From assembly GCA_023238725.1 (NCBI GenBank), contig CM041531.1:24778143-24842142 (forward strand): 64,000 nt of DNA, written 5' to 3'. Position 1 is the first letter of the stretch; every line of letters starts with the position of its first letter. The notes under the pieces are model-generated. The model made no database searches. It worked only from the letters and a program-made list of their open reading frames with translations, and was not told the origin of the DNA. Shown in pieces: positions 58,880-64,000 of this stretch. This stretch comes from Scortum barcoo. Lineage: Eukaryota > Chordata > Actinopteri > Centrarchiformes > Terapontidae. The position numbers and the translations under genes are program-made.

Positions 58880-61600
58880 CATCTCACCTCTCTTGACGCT
58901 GTTCTGTGTTGCTCACATTGTCTCTCCTTCCCCCTTCCCTCCTCGCATCTCAGTCTCATCCTCCTCACCTCTGCCCCCGCCCTGTGCTCCATCTGTCGTC
59001 AGTTTGACTTTATATTGTCTGTATTACTTCATTTGTATTGCACAGAACCAACGCCACTGCAAGTTCTGGGGACACGGTGGAGGATTACAGGGCTGATTTA
59101 GTCTGGATCTACCACCAATCTGAGGGGAAATCCCAGCCAGAGGTTAGACAGGACCGATGGTCAGACAGGATTATCTGGGTTTGTGAGGGGTTTACAAATT
59201 CAGCCCTTACCGCTCAGATCAACGAGCAGACACGTTCCAGCTGCCTCGATTATGTCAAACTTTCCTGATTTCCTGATTGGTGTGTGTGAGCCCTGTGGGA
59301 CTGTAGGTGCCCACGTGCTGGATGAATCAAAAACAAGCAGGTGAATTTCCATAACGAAACAACAATGGGTGAAAGCCACAAATGTGTATCCGATGCAGTG
59401 CACTTTAAAAATCAATTCAAAAAGTTCCAGGGTTTAATCACCCAACTTTTCACTCCCCTCCTTCTTGCCATTCCCACTCCCCTCTCTCCTTCCCTTCCTT
59501 TCCTCATTTGTCCCCCACGTCTCTTCCTCTCCCTCCTAGCTCCCTCTCTGCACTCTCTCAACTTTCCTTCTACCCCTCACACCTTCCTGCCCACTCCCCC
59601 GTAGCTGCCCTTCTACTTGCAGTAAAATAACCAACAGATCATCTGTGCTGAAACAGCGACGAAAGCTCACAGAATAACGTGCTGCTCCTCTCCTCTCTTT
59701 CCTCCTTCCCTTGTTCCTCATACCTCTCCCCCTCTTCTCACGTCCCCTCCGTGCACCTCCCTCCTCCTTTCTCTCTCTCTCCCAGGCAAAAATCAGCAGT
59801 AATCAATATCATCATCAGAATAATTGTCAGCATTTACCCCCACAATGCAAATGGCAAATTAAAAAATGTGTGCATGTGCATGTATATGCGTGCGTATTAG
59901 AAGTATTTAAAAAATGTGGCTGTGTCAGTGCACACCCACAAAATGTCTCTGCTCCTAGTTTATCTCATTGTTTGAACAGCGCTGCTTTAATTAGGACAGG
60001 CCTGTCTATCCGGGTGTGTATGTGTGTGTGTGTGTGTTTGTGTGTGTGTGTAAGCAAGTGTGTGCGTGTGCCTAAAAGTGAGTATCAGCGTCTACGTGTG
60101 TGTATATGTGCATGTTACCATAGTGCCCCCATGTGGAGGACTGCGGAGGAGCACATATTCTATAGTCTTGTTTCTCAACACAACACACACGCACACACAC
60201 CACTCACACACTCCAATGACACGGTGTTATATTTGGAAACACAATTTCATGCTATCAGTACTGGCTAGCTATTCCATTTAGATAGCAGCCATCTATATAT
60301 GTGTGTGTGTGTGTCTGTGCCTGTATACGTGTGCATGCGTGTGTGTGTGCTCAGGCTGGCGTGCGCGGTTGTGTGTCTGTGTGCCATGCATCTATTTGTG
60401 CGCCTGTGAGTGCAGAGGCTGCCTGCGTGTCTCACAGAGACGAGTCCCCTCTCCAAGTTTGTTGAAATTAAAAGTTGGTTGTCATGGCAACATTTGGATT
60501 CTCTGTAATTATGCTGATTAAAAATGTGAAAATTAATTAAAAAGTCAGGAGAATGATCTCACAGCAGATGATCAGCGAAACATCAAAATGATTCAGATCT
60601 CTCGTCTCTCTTTCTCTGCCTCCCGCTCTCTCTCGAGCACACGCACACACGAGTCTCCTTCTCCCCCTTGTCTTTCTCTGCCGCACTTCAGAAAGTCCTT
60701 TATTGCCACGCAACGCTGAATTATCTACATTTTATCTCTCACGCGCACTTTGTCTCGCTCCGTTTCTTCCTCCCTTCCTCCCGCACTCAAACACACGATT
60801 CGTAACACGAGATTCGTCTTCCATGTCCAGAAAACACAGCAGCAGTGGCAAAGTAACCTGCACACAATTACACACACACACACAGAGAGAGAAACAGCAC
60901 CCCTCTTACTACACCTCTCCCCCTTTTCATTCAATCATCCAGCTCATTCTCAACTTGTTAACAAGCATGACAAGGCTCGCCTCAAACCTCCGGAGCAGAC
61001 ACATCAGCGGTGAAAGTAACACAAAACAACAGCGAACCTCACAGTCTCACTTTCTCCTTCTCAGCATCTCCATTATGCCACTTCTCTCACTCTCAACAAT
61101 CCCGTCTCTTGTTCTCGGTCTCCCTCTGTCTCTCTCTGACAGAATGAATAAACAGACTCGGCAAAGTGTAATCTCTTTCTTTTATTAGCAACGGCAAACA
61201 CAGAAACAATGAATTTACCCTCCTCCTCTCTCCCCTCCGTTTGCTACTCTCCTCTCATCAGCTTTAATGAACCACAAATCTCATCAGCCATCTTTTCATC
61301 AGCTCCGCCATCACCACCACTTCCTGCGCTTTAAACCCGACTGTCTCCTCACGGCGCGTGTTTGTTTTCTGCTGTTGGCTGACGACCAGGAGGACTGTAC
61401 ATAACTGATATTTAGCTTTAAGGTAAAATGCACATAAACCCCCCCTCTCCCTCCCCCGTGTGCTTACAGTCGGAGTCAATATTAAGCAACATTTCGGTTA
61501 TGACAGCTTTCAGTGGCAGCAGTGTGAGTGACAGTCCGCAGCTCCATGGCTCCGGTTTACTAAGTGGTGATTCACTGCCAGCTGATCTTCAGCATGTTCA
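58880..61600 (+). other. pyrimidine-rich intergenic stretch with GT/CA tracts
   Basis: Repeated C/T-rich blocks at about 58917-59000, 59450-59595, 59685-59785, 60600-60700, 60740-60790 and 61060-61260, with GT-rich sequence at 60014-60051 and 60297-60350. Long open frames here (185 and 161 codons) are low-complexity artefacts. Confidence 0.7.
60014..60051 (+). repeat. GT-rich microsatellite
   Basis: Interrupted GT repeat of nearly 40 bp. Confidence 0.85.
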
Positions 61601-62460
61601 GCGTTCACCATGGTGATTTTAAGGAGGACGGTGTTATATATTTGCAGCCATCAGTTGACAGAGGTGGGAGCATAATGATGGCTTTGTACAGCGCGTCTCT
61701 CTGTACCTGTCTTAACGTGTCCTTTGTGAAAGTTTGCATCATTTCTTCAGGACGGTAAAAGAATAAAGCAAGCAGAAAAAAAAAAACTGCATAGCGTGAC
61801 TCCTGAGCTGTGAGCCTGTGGTTTGGTGCATGAACATCCTAAAGAAACGACTGTAGGGAAGAGGTTCTTTTGAAACGTGTACATGAAATCCGTCATGTAT
61901 AAAACACGCCTCGTGACAACAATGCTGAGCAAACCGCCCCCCCCTCCCCATAGGCAGAGCGGGGTCACCTTTTCCCCACAAGGCCACGACTTGGCTTGGC
62001 CCCCAAAGCAAGGTGGTGGTGGTGTCGAGGGTGTGTGAGAGGGGACTAAGAAATTCTGCCAGGGGCCTCATAAAGCACAATATGTTGCACACCATCAAAA
62101 GTGCAGGCATCAATGAAAAATAAGGAGGGATGCCGATGAGCATATATCAAGCTGTTCCTATGTTTTTATGTTGTGTTTTTCTATGTTGTCATGACATGTT
62201 TAGAGACAGTGAGCAAAGCAGTGAGGGGCTTAAGCATGTGTGGCCAACAATACTATATATATAATACTATATATAGCATCTGTTTGTTTAAAGTACGTTT
62301 GTATTAATCTCTTTTTTTTTGTACCTGCCAGATATACGTTACATTTTTTTAAAAAACATTTGTACACAGGGCTGTCTGTGAAATCAGCTTCACTTACATT
62401 CCAGCATCAATTTTAAACACATTTCATTCTTTTTCAAGCAATAGTTTTAATCAAATTTCA
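61601..62460. other. intergenic sequence downstream of myom2
   Basis: No genes seen. A TA-rich patch lies at about 62252-62275, and A- and T-runs are present. Confidence 0.7.
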
Positions 62461-62462
62461 GC

Positions 62463-62609
62463 TTTATTCAAGTTTCCATTCAGTTCATTTCAATTAAATT
62501 AAACTTGTTTCTAATTTAGTCATGTCCAGATATGAACTTGTGTAATATTTTATTTAATTCATTTCCCCTTTTTTTGTTTTCATACAGTGATAGCACAGTA
62601 ATATTTATT
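62463..62609 (-). terminator. candidate myom2 poly(A) signals
   Basis: On the - strand, AATAAA hexamers lie at 62604-62609, 62549-62554 and 62463-62468, about 200 to 340 nt past the stop codon. The nearest is a plausible 3' end, but AT-rich sequence makes chance matches likely. Confidence 0.4.
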
Positions 62610-62802
62610 TTTTTTTGCTTACTATTACAGTTATCATTATTGTAGCTATCAGGGTCTCCTCAGCTCTCTAATTTAACGCCAAGTGTGTTAGCGCCATTTC
62701 ACTGAATGCTTTTAATATTTGTCCAGATAGAGAACACCAAGAAAAGCTTCTGTGCTCTGCATGTGCATGGTGTTTCCTCCTCAAATATAACTGTCATGCT
62801 TT

Positions 62803-63009
62803 CTACTTCCTCCTGGTGGGAGTGGGACTCTTCACCCCTCTTCCTAGTGCCTTGGGAGGGACGGGGCTTGGAGAGGAGGGGGCGGGGCTAGGAGCAGGCT
62901 GGGTCTTGGGCTGAGGGATCTCAATGGGGAGTTTGGGAGGGATGATTGTTTTAGGGGTCAGGGTTGGTTTCGCCTCAGGGATTTTCTCTCCGTGACGGTA
63001 CACACTGAC
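62803..63009 (-). CDS. myom2: myom2 last coding exon: Pro-rich C-terminal tail
   Basis: A 207-nt exon completes the last Ig strand (VSVYRHGEKIPE) and adds about 56 residues rich in Pro, Lys and Ser (e.g. QPKTQPAPSPAPSSPSPVPP), ending SPTPTRRK and TAG. No domain is recognisable in the tail; it is likely disordered. Confidence 0.75.
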   Translation of the reverse strand, partial: VSVYRHGEKIPEAKPTLTPKTIIPPKLPIEIPQPKTQPAPSPAPSSPSPVPPKALGRGVKSPTPTRRK

Positions 63010-63494
63010 CTGGAGACAACGAGGGACAGAATGAGACATAATGTTAGTAATATGCAAATTTCCATGCATGCATTTACTCGGTTGCATGTATATAAAAGCA
63101 GAGTAGAGTTTCATAAGGGTACACCATTTAACCAAACCTTGTCCTCCACCTAAACACATAATTTTCAGCCATAGTTAAAGAGTAAAAAAATTCCCAAGGT
63201 CAAATGAGGGCTCTTTAACGGTTAACAGAGTTACACACAAGTTTGATCACAAAAATATCTCACTGTAAGGCTCCAATGAAAGGACAAGATTTGCGCCACA
63301 GATGGCCAGAAACATTTCACGGCTCTGAGTAAATCCAGTAATTTGTGGTACACAGCAGTGACACTCACCACTATATCCACAGACTCCCCTCCATATTTGT
63401 TCTGGACAATCATGGTATATCTGCCGGAATCCTCCATGGAAACACCTTTGATCGTCAGACTGGCAAACTTGCCCTGGTCCAGAGAGACCACGTA
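62803..63494 (-). CDS. myom2: myom2 (M-protein), 3' end: last two coding exons
   Basis: Two - strand exons join in phase 0 and encode the C-terminus of a myomesin-family protein. These are sarcomeric M-band crosslinkers of thick filaments, built of Ig and fibronectin III domains (family knowledge). The joined reading gives the end of an Ig I-set domain with the hallmark EDSGRY and NKYGGESVDIV, continuing VSVYRHGEKIPE, then a Pro-rich tail and TAG. The HGEKIP continuation and the location next to csmd1 favour MYOM2 over MYOM1 or MYOM3. The rest of the gene lies beyond the window end. Confidence 0.75.
63010..63368 (-). other. myom2 intron, 359 bp
   Basis: Intron between the last two exons, bounded by gtgagt and tctccag. 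Nothing further recognised. Confidence 0.8.
63369..63494 (-). CDS. myom2: myom2 penultimate exon: last Ig I-set domain, C-terminal half
   Basis: A 126-nt, phase 0-0 exon encodes YVVSLDQGKFASLTIKG, VSMEDSGRYTMIVQNKYGG and ESVDIV. LTIKGVSMEDSGRY carries the D-x-G-x-Y signature of strand F in I-set Ig domains, although the conserved Cys of that strand is replaced (YTMIV), as in several myomesin Ig domains. The acceptor is catgtttcag and the donor atagtg/gtgagt. Confidence 0.85.
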
Positions 63495-64000
63495 CTGAAA
63501 CATGAAATCAAAAGGTGAAAAAAAAAAGTGAGAGAGGCAGCATGGGGGACTTCAGCACAATTTGCCATTTAAATCGCCTGCCACTTAAAAGTTTTATTTA
63601 AAATTGGATTCATCTTTAACTCAGAGCCGCAGCATGAGCTTTGATTACCACCTCCCTTCAGGAAAGAGCTGAGCGCTGCTAGATGGGCTTGATGGACACG
63701 AGCACTAATTAGCTCTTCAAATCTATTGTCTATGATATTCTGCTGAGCCCTCCTAACTCAACCAAAATATGTGAATCAAATGACAATAAAAACATATTCT
63801 ACCCATAATTCTTGAGAGAAAACAATACAACTGATGTTTAAAGCCTTAAGAGTCGAAGAACACTTGTGAAGATGTTCTTCAGACCCCTGAGATGAGGCAG
63901 AGCACTTGTATTCTGACTTGTACCATGCGCGTGCCGCCGGTGAGAATGCAATATTTTAATTTCCCTCTCTCACAGAGCACCTGCCCACTCATTTGCAAGG
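63495..64000 (-). other. myom2 intron, running off the window
   Basis: Sequence upstream (- strand) of the penultimate exon. No further exon with an Ig or FN3 pattern is visible before the window ends. Confidence 0.7.

Noticed and set aside
59711..61188. Open frames of 185 and 161 codons on the + strand
   Set aside because: Composition follows GT and CT tracts; residues are low complexity without domains.

Overview
The window is vertebrate nuclear DNA, almost certainly from a ray-finned (teleost) fish. It holds an intron-rich gene with GT-AG splice sites, dense (CA)n/(CT)n microsatellites, and diverged copies of dispersed repeats familiar from teleost genomes. No prokaryotic-type genes, CRISPR arrays, rRNA or tRNA genes were found.

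Bases 1-32329 (+ strand) carry the 3' part of csmd1 (CUB and Sushi multiple domains 1), a giant single-pass membrane protein of the complement-control/synaptic class. Twenty exons were placed from splice sites, reading phase and protein similarity. They encode the last 12 sushi (CCP) domains, a non-sushi juxtamembrane region, one transmembrane helix and a cytoplasmic tail of about 55 residues with an NPMY motif and a -TVV terminus. Sushi exons follow a strict phase 1-1 rule. Two sushi domains (exons 10+11 and 12+13) are split by an internal intron. One exon (23617-23780) is 2 nt out of phase, a net frameshift that would remove the transmembrane segment if real. Intron 4 contains a decayed partial copy of exon 5 including its acceptor. 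Two exons have TG microsatellites at their 3' splice sites.

From 32330 to about 62.8 kb there is roughly 30 kb with no gene I can support. It holds the csmd1 3' UTR (end not determined), diverged transposon and SINE-like fragments, microsatellites, a 26-bp perfect palindrome with T-box-like half-sites, an imperfect inverted repeat, pyrimidine-rich tracts and a few unique AT-rich stretches that could be conserved non-coding elements.

At 62803-63494 (- strand) lie the last two coding exons of a myomesin-family gene, most likely myom2 (M-protein). They encode the end of the last Ig domain followed by a Pro/Lys/Ser-rich tail. csmd1 and myom2 face each other tail to tail, which as I recall is also their arrangement in human 8p23, and this supports both assignments. 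The two genes are not known to act together: CSMD1 is a neural/epithelial membrane protein and MYOM2 a sarcomeric M-band protein.
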